Origin: Mycolicibacterium aichiense
Lineage (GTDB): Bacteria > Actinomycetota > Actinomycetes > Mycobacteriales > Mycobacteriaceae
NCBI RefSeq assembly: GCF_010726245.1
Contig: NZ_AP022561.1
Location: forward strand, 4,464,001-4,528,000
Direction of reading: 5' to 3'
Length of the DNA: 64,000 bases
This document shows positions 28,473-37,348 of the stretch, in pieces. The number at the start of each line of letters is the position of its first letter. The stretch's first letter is position 1. The notes beneath the pieces were generated by a model. The model ran no database searches and was not told the DNA's origin. It worked only from the letters and a program-made list of their open reading frames with translations. The position numbers were made by a program, and so were the translations under genes.

Positions 28473-28574
28473 GGGTGGTCTCCTCTCGAGCGGTCGAAGG
28501 GGTTGACCGGCCGGGGTGCCGAAACTCATCGATAGCACCGCTATGTAACGTGCTGTTCAGGTTCGGTCGAGAGG

Positions 28575-29441
28575 ATGCCGGTGAGCAGTACGAACAGCGG
28601 TCAGACAGTGGAGTTCCGCGGCACCGACGACCTCGCCCTCGTTGCTGATGAGTGGAACCGGGGCGCCGAGTCGGCGGCTGAGCGCCCGACGATCCTCATG
28701 CTGCACGGCGGCGGGCAGAACCGGTTCTCCTGGAAGAACACCGGGCAGGTCCTGGCCGACCACGGTTTCCACGTGATCGCACTGGACGCTCGCGGACACG
28801 GTGACAGCGACCGCGCCCCCGATGCCGACTACAGCGTCGATTCGTTGTCCGCCGACGTGCTGCGGGTGCTCGAGCAGATCGGCCGCCCCGTGGTGCTGAT
28901 CGGTGCCAGCATGGGCGGGTTGACCAGCATCCTGGTGGCCGAACAGGCCGGGCCCGCTGTGGTGACCAAGCTGGTGCTGGTCGACGTGGTGCCCCGCTTC
29001 GAGAAGGACGGCAGCGCCCGGATCCGGGACTTCATGTTCAGCAATGTGGACGGCTTCGACAACCTGGAGCAGGCCGCCGACGCCATCGCGGGCTACCTTC
29101 CGCACCGTAAGCGGCCGAAGAATCTCGACGGCCTCAAGAAGAACCTTCGGTTCCGGGATGGCCGGTGGTTCTGGCATTGGGATCCCGCGTTCCTGACCGC
29201 TCCGAAAGACGATCCATTCGGCCGGGTGGAGCGGCTCGAACAGGCCGCCATCGACCTGACCATCCCGATCCTGCTGATCCGCGGCAAGCTGTCCGATGTG
29301 GTCAGTGCCGAAGGGGTGCAGGACTTCCTGGCGAAGGTGCCTGCCGCCGAGTTCGTCGAACTGTCCGACGCCGGCCACACCGCAGCCGGGGACGACAACG
29401 ACGCGTTCAGCGAGGCCGTCGTCTCGTTCGTCACCCGCTAG
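28575..29441 (+). CDS. Alpha/beta-hydrolase
   Basis: 288 residues. LMLHGGGQNRFSW is the oxyanion motif (about 43-55), DARGHGDSDRA follows, and IGASMGGLTSILVAE contains the nucleophile serine (about 113-127). LLIRGKLSDVV carries the acid and LSDAGHTAAGDD the catalytic histidine, so the triad is complete. It resembles non-haem peroxidase/lactonase-type hydrolases (BpoB-like). ATG 28575 or GTG 28581 may be the start. Its stop overlaps the convergent dehydrogenase gene by four bases. Confidence 0.85.
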   Translation: MPVSSTNSGQTVEFRGTDDLALVADEWNRGAESAAERPTILMLHGGGQNRFSWKNTGQVLADHGFHVIALDARGHGDSDRAPDADYSVDSLSADVLRVLEQIGRPVVLIGASMGGLTSILVAEQAGPAVVTKLVLVDVVPRFEKDGSARIRDFMFSNVDGFDNLEQAADAIAGYLPHRKRPKNLDGLKKNLRFRDGRWFWHWDPAFLTAPKDDPFGRVERLEQAAIDLTIPILLIRGKLSDVVSAEGVQDFLAKVPAAEFVELSDAGHTAAGDDNDAFSEAVVSFVTR

Positions 29442-30349
29442 ACCGGTGTGACCAGCTGACCGCTGGCGAGGAACGCCTCCAGGTTGCGCATCGCCAACGT
29501 GGCCATCGCCGTTCGGGTTCGCAGCGTCGCGCTGCCCAGGTGCGGCAACAGCACGACGTTGTCGAGTTCCCATAGCCGGACAGGTACGTCGGGCTCCGCC
29601 GCGTAGACGTCCAGACCGGCACCCGCCAGCCGGCCCGCTTCCAGGAACTCGATCAGTGCGTCCTGGTCGACGACGCTGCCGCGGGCGACGTTGATCAGGA
29701 AACCGTCCGGGCCGAGCGCCTCCAGCACATCGCGATCCACCAGATGCGCGGTGTCGGGACCCCCGGCGGTGACGACGACCAAGACGTCGACGGCCGCCGC
29801 CAGTTCCACCGGTGAGGCGGCGTAACGGTACGGACTGTCGGGTAGCTTGCGGCGATTGTGATAGGCGATGGCACAGTCGAATCCGCGTAACCGGGTGGCG
29901 ATCGCCGAGCCGATCCGACCCAGCCCCAGGATCCCGACACGGCTGCCGCTGAGGTCGCGGGTGTAGGGAAACGGTCCCTCGGTGGCCCAGCGGCCTGCCC
30001 GCACATATCGGTCCGCGGCGCTGAACCGGCGCATGGTGTCGAGGATCAGCCCCAGCGCGGTGTCGGCGACGGTGTCGTTGAGGACGTCGGGGGTGTTACT
30101 CACCCCGATCCCCCGCTCGCGGGCCGCGTCGACGTCGACGGCGTCGTACCCGGCGCCGAAGTTCACGATGGCCCCCAACGCGGGCAACGAATCCATCAGC
30201 GCTGCATCAACACCCGGCCTGCCACCGCACACGATGACCGTGACCTCGTGGGCCTGCTGCACGTCGACGGGAAACCGTAGTGGCGTGTGCCGCGCCGTCA
30301 GTTGCTTCTCCAAGGACGGTTCGAGCCTGCCGACGACGAGGATGGACAT
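29438..30349 (-). CDS. D-isomer-specific 2-hydroxyacid dehydrogenase (hydroxypyruvate/glyoxylate reductase-like)
   Basis: 303 residues from ATG 30349. NAD(P)-binding GILGLGRIGSAIATRL (about 139-154) with YHNRR after strand 2, indicating NADPH preference; catalytic Arg in INVARGSVVDQ (about 223-233), Glu in AEPDVP and His in LLPHLGSAT. The N-terminal substrate domain contains NFGAGYDAVDVDAA. Such enzymes reduce glyoxylate/hydroxypyruvate. An in-frame upstream extension runs through the regulator gene in another frame and is rejected. It starts eight bases after the regulator stop, suggesting one transcript. Confidence 0.9.
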   Translation of the reverse strand: MSILVVGRLEPSLEKQLTARHTPLRFPVDVQQAHEVTVIVCGGRPGVDAALMDSLPALGAIVNFGAGYDAVDVDAARERGIGVSNTPDVLNDTVADTALGLILDTMRRFSAADRYVRAGRWATEGPFPYTRDLSGSRVGILGLGRIGSAIATRLRGFDCAIAYHNRRKLPDSPYRYAASPVELAAAVDVLVVVTAGGPDTAHLVDRDVLEALGPDGFLINVARGSVVDQDALIEFLEAGRLAGAGLDVYAAEPDVPVRLWELDNVVLLPHLGSATLRTRTAMATLAMRNLEAFLASGQLVTPV

Positions 30350-30357
30350 ACCGCCAG

Positions 30358-32979
30358 TCAACCAGGCCCTTCGTCGTCGAGCGCGTGGCGGATGATGTCG
30401 CGCAGGTCCTCGCGACTGGTCACGTTGAGTTTGAGGTACATCCGGTACAGGTGCCCCTCGACGGTGCGCGTCGATACCACGAGCCGCTCGGCGATGTCGC
30501 GGTTGGACAGTCCGCGCACGACCAGCTGGGCGATCTCGCGTTCCCGCCTGGACAGTGGCAGCGGCTGCGACGTGGCCATCAGTGCTGGTGTCTTCAATCC
30601 TCCGCATTCCTTGCCGAGCCGGTCGGCGGCGGCCGCGGCCTCCAATGACGGCCTGCGCTGTCCCGCGGCCTCGAAGAGCGCCGCGGCCTGTGCAGCGGCA
30701 TCCGCCGCCGACAGCAACGCGCCGATCGCCTCGAACTCCTGCGACGCTGAAAACACCGCTGCACCATCGTTGTTCATCAGTCCGGTGGCGTGCGACGCAT
30801 CGATCGCCGCCAGCGGCCCGCCGATCACCGCGGCCACCTCGACTATCCGGGGCAGGCAGGTCTTGTCCCCGAATCGCGCGGCGGCGTGCAGCGCCATCAG
30901 CTCGATGGCGCGTTGACCCGACTCGGCGGCCAGGTCGGCCGCGCGCAGGGCCATCGTGACCGCGCCGCTGACATGGCCCATGGCCGCGGCCAGCCAGGCC
31001 TCGGCGATCCGGACCGCAGGTTCGAACATCGTCGCCGCGCGGCTCACCAGCTCCCGAAGCTCGGTGACCAAAGGTGCGGCGGCCGAGTCGTAGCCCAGTC
31101 CGCAATAGCATTGCACCAGAAGCATTCTGGCCGGAACATTCCACGAGGCGGCCGCCTCACCACTGAGTGCGGCCAGGGTCTCCTCCAGCCGGCCCATCGC
31201 CACCCGTAGTTGGCCACGCCCCAGTTCGACGGTGCCGGCCAGGACGTTGGCCATCGCGCGGGCGCGGTACTGGCTGGGCGAGGTGATCCGCACGATGTCA
31301 CCCGAACGCGCCTGCGCCGCTGCGAAATCTCCGGCCAGCGTCAGCGCACGCACTTCGGCCAGCGCCAGCAGGAACCGCAGCAGTCCATCGATCTTGTCGT
31401 AGACCTGGTGGCCCCGCGCGGCCAGTCGCGCCGCGTCGGCGGTGCACCCTTTCAGCGCGGCCGCCATACCACCGCCGAAGACCGCCCATCCGACGGCAAT
31501 GGGTGGCGCGGTCGGATCGGCCAGCACCTTGTCGGCAAGCTCGACGGCCTCATCGAGTCGATTGTCGAGCACGGCCAGCGCGGCCGCGAGGCTGTCCACG
31601 CCCACCCGCACCCGAGGGTGAGTGATCCTCTGCTGCAACATCTTCAGGATATCGGCGGCGGCGGCGGAGTCGCCCATCGACCACTGCAGATTCGCAATTC
31701 GCGCCATGCCCCATCGGGCCAACTCGAACTCGGTGAGGGTGTCCGGGTCGAAGGACGCCAGGATCAGTTCGGACTCCGGGGCCCGCCCCTGCCACAGCAG
31801 TGTTCGCGCGAGCAGTTCGGAGGCCACCAGGCCGCCACCGGCGTCGACGGCGGCGCGCGCCAGCCGCTCGGCAACCGTGATGTTCATCAGGGCGATCGCG
31901 TCTTCTGCTGCACGGGACAAGAATTCGGCGTCCATCGAGGTGTTGGAATACAGCGCGAGTTCGGCGCGGCGCACGCGTTGCACCGGCCCCTGCGGTGGAT
32001 GCAGATCCATCGCACCGACCAGCTCGGTCCGCAGGCGGCGGCTCGCGACATGGCCCAGGTTCTGCCGGATGACGTCACCGATCACCGAGTGGGTGAAGTG
32101 AATCTCAGCCATCCCGCTGGTGTCGACGACTCGGATCAGCCCCCGCCGCTCGGCGCGTTCCAGCGTATCGCTGTCCACGAGCTCGGACATCACGTCCAGT
32201 GTCAGCGGCTCCGACACCGCCAAAAGCTGCAGAGCCCGGCGTTCGTCGTCGGGCAACCGGTCGAGCCGACCGCTCAGCAGCGGCGCCAGTTTCGAGGCCA
32301 CCGCCGTATCACCACGGAGCTGCCAGACGCCGTTGACCTGACGCAGGGTTCCGGCTTCCAGCGCACCCTCGACGAGGTGCCTGACGAATAATGCGTTGCC
32401 GCTGGAGGCTTCCCACATCAGGTCGGCGGAGAGCCGCTCCAGCCGGCCGCCGAGGGCCGTCTCGACGAGCGCCACCGATTCGGCCTTGCTGAAGGGCGCG
32501 ACATCCAACCGGGCCAGGTAGCCGTCCTTCCACAACGCGGTGATCGTCTCGGGAATCGGCTCGCCGCTGCGGGCGGTCGCCACGATGCGCACCGCGCCTT
32601 CGACAGCCAGCTGGTGGAGCAGAGTCGCGGACAGGTGGTCGACCAGGTGCACGTCGTCGACGCCGATGAGCGCCAGCTTCTCCCGGCGGACGGCGTGAAA
32701 TGCGGCGGCCAGCATGGCCACCGGATCGGTGGGCATCGGACTGGCAAGCAGATGGGCGAACGCACCCAACGGAACGTCGCGCGCGGACTCGCTGCCTGCG
32801 ACCCACACCGCGGCGGTGCGCAACGTGTGCGCGGCCATCCGTGCCAGCGTGGTCTTCCCGACACCGGCGTCGCCCAGAAGGAGAGTCCCGCATTGGCCGG
32901 GCCGGCCCTGCAGGGTCGCCTGGATCGCGGCGAGTTCCTTGCCTCGACGCATGACAGGCCAGGCACGGCTGTCCCCCAC
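30358..32979 (-). CDS. Large ATP-binding LuxR-family transcriptional regulator (LAL type)
   Basis: 873 residues. N-terminal AAA/STAND ATPase with Walker A LLGDAGVGKTTLAR (about 34-47) and Walker B-like ALIGVDDVHLVD (about 97-108). The middle 500 residues are Ala-rich TPR-like helices. The C-terminal LuxR helix-turn-helix (about 805-866) includes LSRREREIAQLVVRGLSNRD and VSTRTVEGHLYRMY. LAL regulators act as ATP-driven, ligand-modulated activators. The downstream 2-hydroxyacid dehydrogenase gene is probably co-transcribed and a possible target. GTG 32979 is used; ATG 32952 is an alternative. Confidence 0.88.
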   Translation of the reverse strand: MGDSRAWPVMRRGKELAAIQATLQGRPGQCGTLLLGDAGVGKTTLARMAAHTLRTAAVWVAGSESARDVPLGAFAHLLASPMPTDPVAMLAAAFHAVRREKLALIGVDDVHLVDHLSATLLHQLAVEGAVRIVATARSGEPIPETITALWKDGYLARLDVAPFSKAESVALVETALGGRLERLSADLMWEASSGNALFVRHLVEGALEAGTLRQVNGVWQLRGDTAVASKLAPLLSGRLDRLPDDERRALQLLAVSEPLTLDVMSELVDSDTLERAERRGLIRVVDTSGMAEIHFTHSVIGDVIRQNLGHVASRRLRTELVGAMDLHPPQGPVQRVRRAELALYSNTSMDAEFLSRAAEDAIALMNITVAERLARAAVDAGGGLVASELLARTLLWQGRAPESELILASFDPDTLTEFELARWGMARIANLQWSMGDSAAAADILKMLQQRITHPRVRVGVDSLAAALAVLDNRLDEAVELADKVLADPTAPPIAVGWAVFGGGMAAALKGCTADAARLAARGHQVYDKIDGLLRFLLALAEVRALTLAGDFAAAQARSGDIVRITSPSQYRARAMANVLAGTVELGRGQLRVAMGRLEETLAALSGEAAASWNVPARMLLVQCYCGLGYDSAAAPLVTELRELVSRAATMFEPAVRIAEAWLAAAMGHVSGAVTMALRAADLAAESGQRAIELMALHAAARFGDKTCLPRIVEVAAVIGGPLAAIDASHATGLMNNDGAAVFSASQEFEAIGALLSAADAAAQAAALFEAAGQRRPSLEAAAAADRLGKECGGLKTPALMATSQPLPLSRREREIAQLVVRGLSNRDIAERLVVSTRTVEGHLYRMYLKLNVTSREDLRDIIRHALDDEGPG

Positions 32980-33043
32980 GGCCGCAGTTTACGCAGACGA
33001 AGGCCCTGAACTGGGCGGATTGCTCAAGGTCCGGCGACCGTGG

Positions 33044-33976
33044 CTAGGCCAACAGCGGCACGTCGCCGTGCCGCCGGTCGGTCAGGATCTCGAACATCGC
33101 CCGTCGCGAGGCAATCAATTCGGTATCAATACCGTTGCCGGACAGCGTGATTCGACAGTTCGCCAGCGCGGAGTTGTAGCAGTACTTGGTCGCACTGTTG
33201 GTGTCGGTGTAGACCAGCCCGATGACGTCGCCCGGTTCGGCGCTAATCTCGCCGTGCAGCTCGAATCCGTCGGTGCGGCCGCCGAAAGACCAGGTGAACG
33301 GCTCGTACGAACCGTGGGTGTGGCGTGCGCTCAGGATGGACCGCACGGCCACCTCCCAACCCGCATGACGCAGGACGAACAGTGTCGTGGCGGGCAACCG
33401 CAGCGGTCCGAGCGCGGCGTGCGCAGTGACCACCTCGAGGCTCGAGTTCGGATGCTCGTCGAATCCGCACACCTGACCGAAGGCGTACGCCGGAGTGTGC
33501 TTGCTGCCCCAATTGTGGTTGACACTGCCCGTCCACGAGTCGACGGCGACCCGGGCGTCGCCGAGGGTCACCGTGCCGTCGAAGCGGGCCAGCGGGTGAC
33601 GCACCTGGGTCTTGGCGGTCGGGAACTTCGCCGTATAGGAGCGGTCGGTGAGGAGTTTGACCGGCGGTTCGTCCCCGGGCGTGATGGCCAGATCGCACGA
33701 CGCTCCGTCGAGCCTCGCGCGTGCGTGGACGTCGTCGATCACGCTGTCGGCGATCCTGGCCGACCAGGGATCGGACAGGTAGTCGGCGTCGCTGAGTGGA
33801 TGCGGCACCTTCAGCGCGCAGTTGCCCTCGCCGTCGGGGTCGAACAGCATCACCCAGACGTCCGCCACCGCGTCGCCGGGCTTGGGCAGCAGCCGCGTCC
33901 AGCGCAGCCAGATTGCCTGCGCGCGCCGGGGGTGATTCGCGCGGATGAATCTGCTCTCGTAGTAAGGAGGCATCAT
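33044..33976 (-). CDS. Hypothetical protein, possible AttH/CrtC-like lipocalin-type fold
   Basis: 310 residues, starting at one of two adjacent ATG codons (33976 or 33973). No signal peptide or membrane segment. Trp/Asp/Gly-rich beta-strand segments such as [22 protein letters not shown] (about 170-191) and [18 protein letters not shown] fit a double lipocalin-like beta barrel as in AttH/CrtC-type proteins, but this is a weak impression. The gene is divergent from the cyclase gene with 34 bases between the starts. No function is proposed. Confidence 0.55.
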   Translation of the reverse strand: MMPPYYESRFIRANHPRRAQAIWLRWTRLLPKPGDAVADVWVMLFDPDGEGNCALKVPHPLSDADYLSDPWSARIADSVIDDVHARARLDGASCDLAITPGDEPPVKLLTDRSYTAKFPTAKTQVRHPLARFDGTVTLGDARVAVDSWTGSVNHNWGSKHTPAYAFGQVCGFDEHPNSSLEVVTAHAALGPLRLPATTLFVLRHAGWEVAVRSILSARHTHGSYEPFTWSFGGRTDGFELHGEISAEPGDVIGLVYTDTNSATKYCYNSALANCRITLSGNGIDTELIASRRAMFEILTDRRHGDVPLLA

Positions 33977-34010
33977 CTGTTCAGGATCGCGGACAGAAGG
34001 GCGGCGCACA

Positions 34011-34799
34011 GTGGGTTGGACGATCGCGGCTGCGGTGTTGGCGGTGCTGGCCGTGGCCGAAACGATCGCGCTGCTGGTGATGCGCTCACGTCTGGCGGCC
34101 AGCCGGCGGGAAACCGAGGAGCTGCGCGGGCGCCTGGATACCCGCAACATGCTGTGGACGGGCGGCCGGGAGGCGGTCAAGCAGGTGTGGCAGACCGCCA
34201 ACCTGGTCCGCACCCAGGGCCTGGGCGGCGCGGTGCGATCGTCGATCGAGGAACTCGCCGACTGGGCCGACGTCGAGCGGCCCGATCTGGCCCGGCTGGC
34301 GCCCGACGGCAAGGTGGTGGTGATGTTCTCCGACATCGAGGAGTCCACGGCACTCAACGAACGCATCGGGGACCGAGCGTGGGTCAAGCTGATCGGCAGC
34401 CACGACCGGATGGTCCGGCGGTTGGTGAACAAACACGACGGCCACGTCGTCAAGAGTCAGGGCGACGGGTTCATGGTGGCCTTCGCCGATCCCGCCGCCG
34501 CGGTGAATTGCGCCGTGTCGATGCAGCGGGAATTGGCGCGCGACGCGAAAAGGCTGCGAAACAACAGCATTCGAGTGCGGATCGGCATCCACATGGGCAA
34601 GTCGGTGCGCCGCGGCGACGACCTGTTCGGCCGCAACGTCGCGATGGCGGCGCGGGTCGCCAGTCAGGCCGATGGCGGCGAGATCCTGGTGAGCGAGCCG
34701 GTGCGGGCCGCCGTCGGCGATCAGCAGACCTTCGACGAGGGACGGGACGCCGAGCTCAAGGGGTTCAGCGGCAGCTACCGGCTGTACGCGGTGGCCTAG
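34011..34799 (+). CDS. Membrane-anchored class III adenylate/guanylate cyclase (Rv1120c-like)
   Basis: 262 residues from GTG 34011. One helix (about 4-25) anchors it; no HAMP domain follows. The cyclase domain (about 100-255) has both metal aspartates ([11 protein letters not shown] and [10 protein letters not shown], the latter preceded by a lysine in VVKS) and the transition-state Asn and Arg in [10 protein letters not shown], so it should be active. It makes a cyclic nucleotide, probably cAMP. From memory the corresponding M. tuberculosis gene Rv1120c is short or degenerate, whereas this copy looks intact. The domain-only C-terminus suggests homodimerisation. Confidence 0.86.
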   Translation: MGWTIAAAVLAVLAVAETIALLVMRSRLAASRRETEELRGRLDTRNMLWTGGREAVKQVWQTANLVRTQGLGGAVRSSIEELADWADVERPDLARLAPDGKVVVMFSDIEESTALNERIGDRAWVKLIGSHDRMVRRLVNKHDGHVVKSQGDGFMVAFADPAAAVNCAVSMQRELARDAKRLRNNSIRVRIGIHMGKSVRRGDDLFGRNVAMAARVASQADGGEILVSEPVRAAVGDQQTFDEGRDAELKGFSGSYRLYAVA

Positions 34800-34963
34800 C
34801 TTTTCGGTGCGGCGTCAGCTTCGGCGTGGCGCTGATGCAGCCGGGCGCGGATCTCGTCGGGGGTGTACGCCTTGCGGCGCCGCTGGTCCCGCGCGACGAG
34901 TACCCCGCCCGCGACGACGCCGGCCGCACCGGCCAGACCGATCCACTTCCAGATACCGCGCAT
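34796..34963 (-). CDS. Small single-TM protein
   Basis: 55 residues, [20 protein letters not shown] with a membrane helix at about 5-24, then a basic loop ([10 protein letters not shown]) and an amphipathic tail. Mycobacterial genomes carry such short membrane proteins, but no name was recognised. It converges on the cyclase gene with a three-base overlap of stops and is divergent from the cysteine-hydrolase gene. Codon usage supports coding. Confidence 0.6.
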   Translation of the reverse strand: MRGIWKWIGLAGAAGVVAGGVLVARDQRRRKAYTPDEIRARLHQRHAEADAAPKS

Positions 34964-34985
34964 GCGATCACATTATGCTGCGCTG

Positions 34986-35681
34986 GTGAGTGAGCACACC
35001 GTGTCGTTGACACAGGCGCTGAACGAAACCCGTACCGGTGACGTCTGGTTGTTCCGCGGCGGATCTGGTCCGGACCGGGCGATCCAGACTTTGACCAACG
35101 CCCCGGTCAATCATGTCGGCATGACCGTCGCGATCGACGATCTGCCGCCGCTGATCTGGCACGCCGAGCTCGGCCACAAGCTGCTGGACCTGTGGACCGG
35201 CACCAATCACCGCGGGGTGCAGCTCAACGACGCCCGGGAGGCCGTCGAGCAATGGCTGCACCACTACGGTCAGCGGTGCTGGCTGCGCCAGCTCACCCCG
35301 GATGTCACTCGCGAGCACGAAGATCAGCTGCTGAAGGTGATCGCCCGCATGGACGGCACCCCGTTCCCCTCGACCGCGCGGTTGACGGGCCGCTGGCTGC
35401 GTGGGCGGCTACCCACGGTCAGCGACTGGACGCGGGGAATCCCGGTCGTACACAAGAAGGTTCGTGACTCCGCGCAGCGACGCAAACTCGCCGAGCGTGA
35501 AGTCGGGTTGCAGACGGCCTACTGCGCGGAGACGGTGGCCATCACCTACGAGGAGATGGGCTTGCTGGCCACCGAGAAGAACGAGAACTGGTTCGATCCC
35601 GGCAGGTTCTGGAGCGGTGACGCCCTACCCTTGGTCGACGGCTATCGACTCGGTGACGAAATCCAGGTCCTGGCAGACTGA
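34986..35681 (+). CDS. Permuted papain-like (YiiX/NlpC-P60 type) hydrolase-like protein
   Basis: 231 residues from GTG 34986. TGDVWLFRGGSGPDRAIQTLTN followed by NHVGMTV (about 36-42) presents the catalytic histidine early, and the cysteine comes late in TAYCAETVAITYEEMG (about 178-193); this permuted order matches YiiX/YebB-like and LRAT-type enzymes. No signal peptide is visible, so an intracellular amidase, lipase or thioesterase-like role is possible. It overlaps nothing and is separated from the secreted-protein gene by four bases. Function is inferred from motifs only. Confidence 0.6.
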   Translation: MSEHTVSLTQALNETRTGDVWLFRGGSGPDRAIQTLTNAPVNHVGMTVAIDDLPPLIWHAELGHKLLDLWTGTNHRGVQLNDAREAVEQWLHHYGQRCWLRQLTPDVTREHEDQLLKVIARMDGTPFPSTARLTGRWLRGRLPTVSDWTRGIPVVHKKVRDSAQRRKLAEREVGLQTAYCAETVAITYEEMGLLATEKNENWFDPGRFWSGDALPLVDGYRLGDEIQVLAD

Positions 35682-35685
35682 TTCG

Positions 35686-36000
35686 TCAGAAGCCGATTCC
35701 GACGCCGATACCGACCGGCGACTCACGGTGCGGGCACGACAGGTCGACGTAGACGGTGGTCGCGCTGGTCGACTCCCCGGGCGAGCTGTCCGGATTGTGG
35801 ACGGCGACCACCCGGCAGGATGACAACGGCGCACCGGTGTTGCCGTCGACCCAGTTGATCGCGACGACGTAGCCCTGGGACTGCAGGTCGTCGATGGTCG
35901 CCTGTGCCGTGTCGGCTGAGGCCACCGGTGCGAATACGATCGGAACAGCGGCCGCCGCGCCCAGCATCGCGGTCACCGATCGTCCGATCCCCCATCGCAT
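35686..36000 (-). CDS. Small exported protein
   Basis: 104 residues with a clear signal peptide (AMLGAAAAVPIVFAPVASA, cleavage before DTAQATIDDL). The mature part has two cysteines (LSSCRVVA, VDLSCP) spaced for one disulfide and the short motif TIDDLQSQGYVVAINWVDG seen in a common mycobacterial small secreted family of unknown function. Converges on the hydrolase gene. Confidence 0.75.
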   Translation of the reverse strand: MRWGIGRSVTAMLGAAAAVPIVFAPVASADTAQATIDDLQSQGYVVAINWVDGNTGAPLSSCRVVAVHNPDSSPGESTSATTVYVDLSCPHRESPVGIGVGIGF

Positions 36001-36021
36001 GACGCACCTCCCGAGCCGAAC

Positions 36022-36546
36022 CTACCCCGATCCCCAGACCGCAAGCACTTTGCCTTTCGGGTCGCGGAACTGGATCGCGGTGATGGTCTGGCCCGGCGCA
36101 ACGTCGTAGGCCACGTGGCCGGCGACCTGCTGATCCTGCGCGAGCTGGCCTGAGGTGATGCCGGGCCGGACAGCACCGACGGCGGGAGCGATGTTCGACC
36201 CGTCGGCGGCACGCGCGACGAGGTAGAAGCCGTTGTAGGTGGGTGTGCCGCTCTTGGCGACGATCGTCACGTCGACGGCGTACATCGTGCCCTTGGCCGG
36301 GACGATCTGGGCGTCCGGCGGCACCGGCTGCAAGTTGTCGATCGTGTAGGCCGCGGTGCCGTCGGACGACGCGATGTCGACCTTGGTGCCGAATGCGACT
36401 GCTTCCAGAGTGGGCGCCATCGACGTTCCGGGAGGTGTGCTGGTCGGCGACTGTTGGGCGGACTGGTTGGAATTTCCGCATGCCGCACTCATGAGTACGA
36501 CGGCCAACAGGCCGAGAGAGACCGTGACCAACCGTGTTCCGCGCAT
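36022..36546 (-). CDS. Lipoprotein with MPT63-like (DUF1942) domain
   Basis: 174 residues from ATG 36546. Signal peptide with lipobox LMSAAC at about residue 24, then a Ser/Thr/Pro linker and an immunoglobulin-like beta domain resembling the secreted antigen MPT63: RAADGSNIAPAVGAVRPGIT and GQLAQDQQVAGHVAYDVAPG align in order with its central and last strands. The role of MPT63 is unknown. ATG 36570 would add eight residues before the signal and is not preferred. Confidence 0.72.
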   Translation of the reverse strand: MRGTRLVTVSLGLLAVVLMSAACGNSNQSAQQSPTSTPPGTSMAPTLEAVAFGTKVDIASSDGTAAYTIDNLQPVPPDAQIVPAKGTMYAVDVTIVAKSGTPTYNGFYLVARAADGSNIAPAVGAVRPGITSGQLAQDQQVAGHVAYDVAPGQTITAIQFRDPKGKVLAVWGSG

Positions 36547-36658
36547 TCGCGGATAGTAGCGCGCGGGCATCCGCCGCCGTCGGCGTGGCGCCTCGCCCGT
36601 CTTGCCTGATCGGCAAATCTCCTTGGCGCTATCGCCGGCGCGTCAGCACCATCGGTAG

Positions 36659-37342
36659 ATGACCTCAACAGCGAATCCGTTCGATGATCCACACTTCGTC
36701 GACATGTACGCCGCCCGCGCGGCCAAGATGGTGCCTGCCTACCGCGACATCCACCGTATGGCCACGGTTCTCATCGATGAGCGCGCGCCGTCCGATGCCA
36801 GAGTTCTGGTGCTCGGAGCCGGCGGAGGGCTGGAGACCACGGCGTTCGCCCAAGCCCAGCCGGGGTGGACGTTCGACGCTGTGGACCCGTCGGCAGCGAT
36901 GCTGGAGCTTGCCGCGCGAAACCTCGGGCCCTATGCCGAGCGGGTCCGCATGCACCGGGGATACATCGAGGACGCTCCAGACGGTCCGTTCGCCGCCGCG
37001 ACAAGTCTGCTGACACTGCACTTCCTGCCCCGGCAGCTCCGCGTCGAGACGGCCGCGCAGGTCCGGCAGCGGTTGGCGCCCGGTGCGCCGTTCGTCGTCG
37101 CGCACATGAGCTTTCCGCAAGACGGCGGTGAACGGGACGTGTGGATCAGCCGCCATGTCGCGAACCTCATCGCCGCGGGCATCGATACCGCGGATGTCGA
37201 CAAGGCGCGCAACGCCATTGCCACCGAGGTTCCCGTTCTCTCGCCAGACCAGGACCGCGCCATCCTGCGCGAAGCGGGGTTCACCGATGTCACCGAGTTC
37301 TTCGCGGCGTTCACCGTTCGCGGCTGGGTCGGCTACGCCTGA
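36659..37342 (+). CDS. Class I SAM-dependent methyltransferase
   Basis: 227 residues. SAM motif VLVLGAGGGLETTAFAQ (about 45-61) then DAVDPSAAMLELA with the acidic residue after strand 2; motif III TSLLTLHFLP. The N-terminus ANPFDDPHFVDMYAARAAKMVPAY is helical and may cap the active site. No target can be named. Single gene between convergent/divergent units; its stop lies six bases from the stop of the diguanylate cyclase gene. Confidence 0.85.
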   Translation: MTSTANPFDDPHFVDMYAARAAKMVPAYRDIHRMATVLIDERAPSDARVLVLGAGGGLETTAFAQAQPGWTFDAVDPSAAMLELAARNLGPYAERVRMHRGYIEDAPDGPFAAATSLLTLHFLPRQLRVETAAQVRQRLAPGAPFVVAHMSFPQDGGERDVWISRHVANLIAAGIDTADVDKARNAIATEVPVLSPDQDRAILREAGFTDVTEFFAAFTVRGWVGYA

Positions 37343-37348
37343 ACTCCC

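Noticed and set aside
29438..31144. N-terminal extension of the 2-hydroxyacid dehydrogenase into the regulator gene
   Set aside because: The extra sequence lies in the wrong frame of the LAL regulator and has no domain; the ATG at 30349 gives a full-length enzyme.
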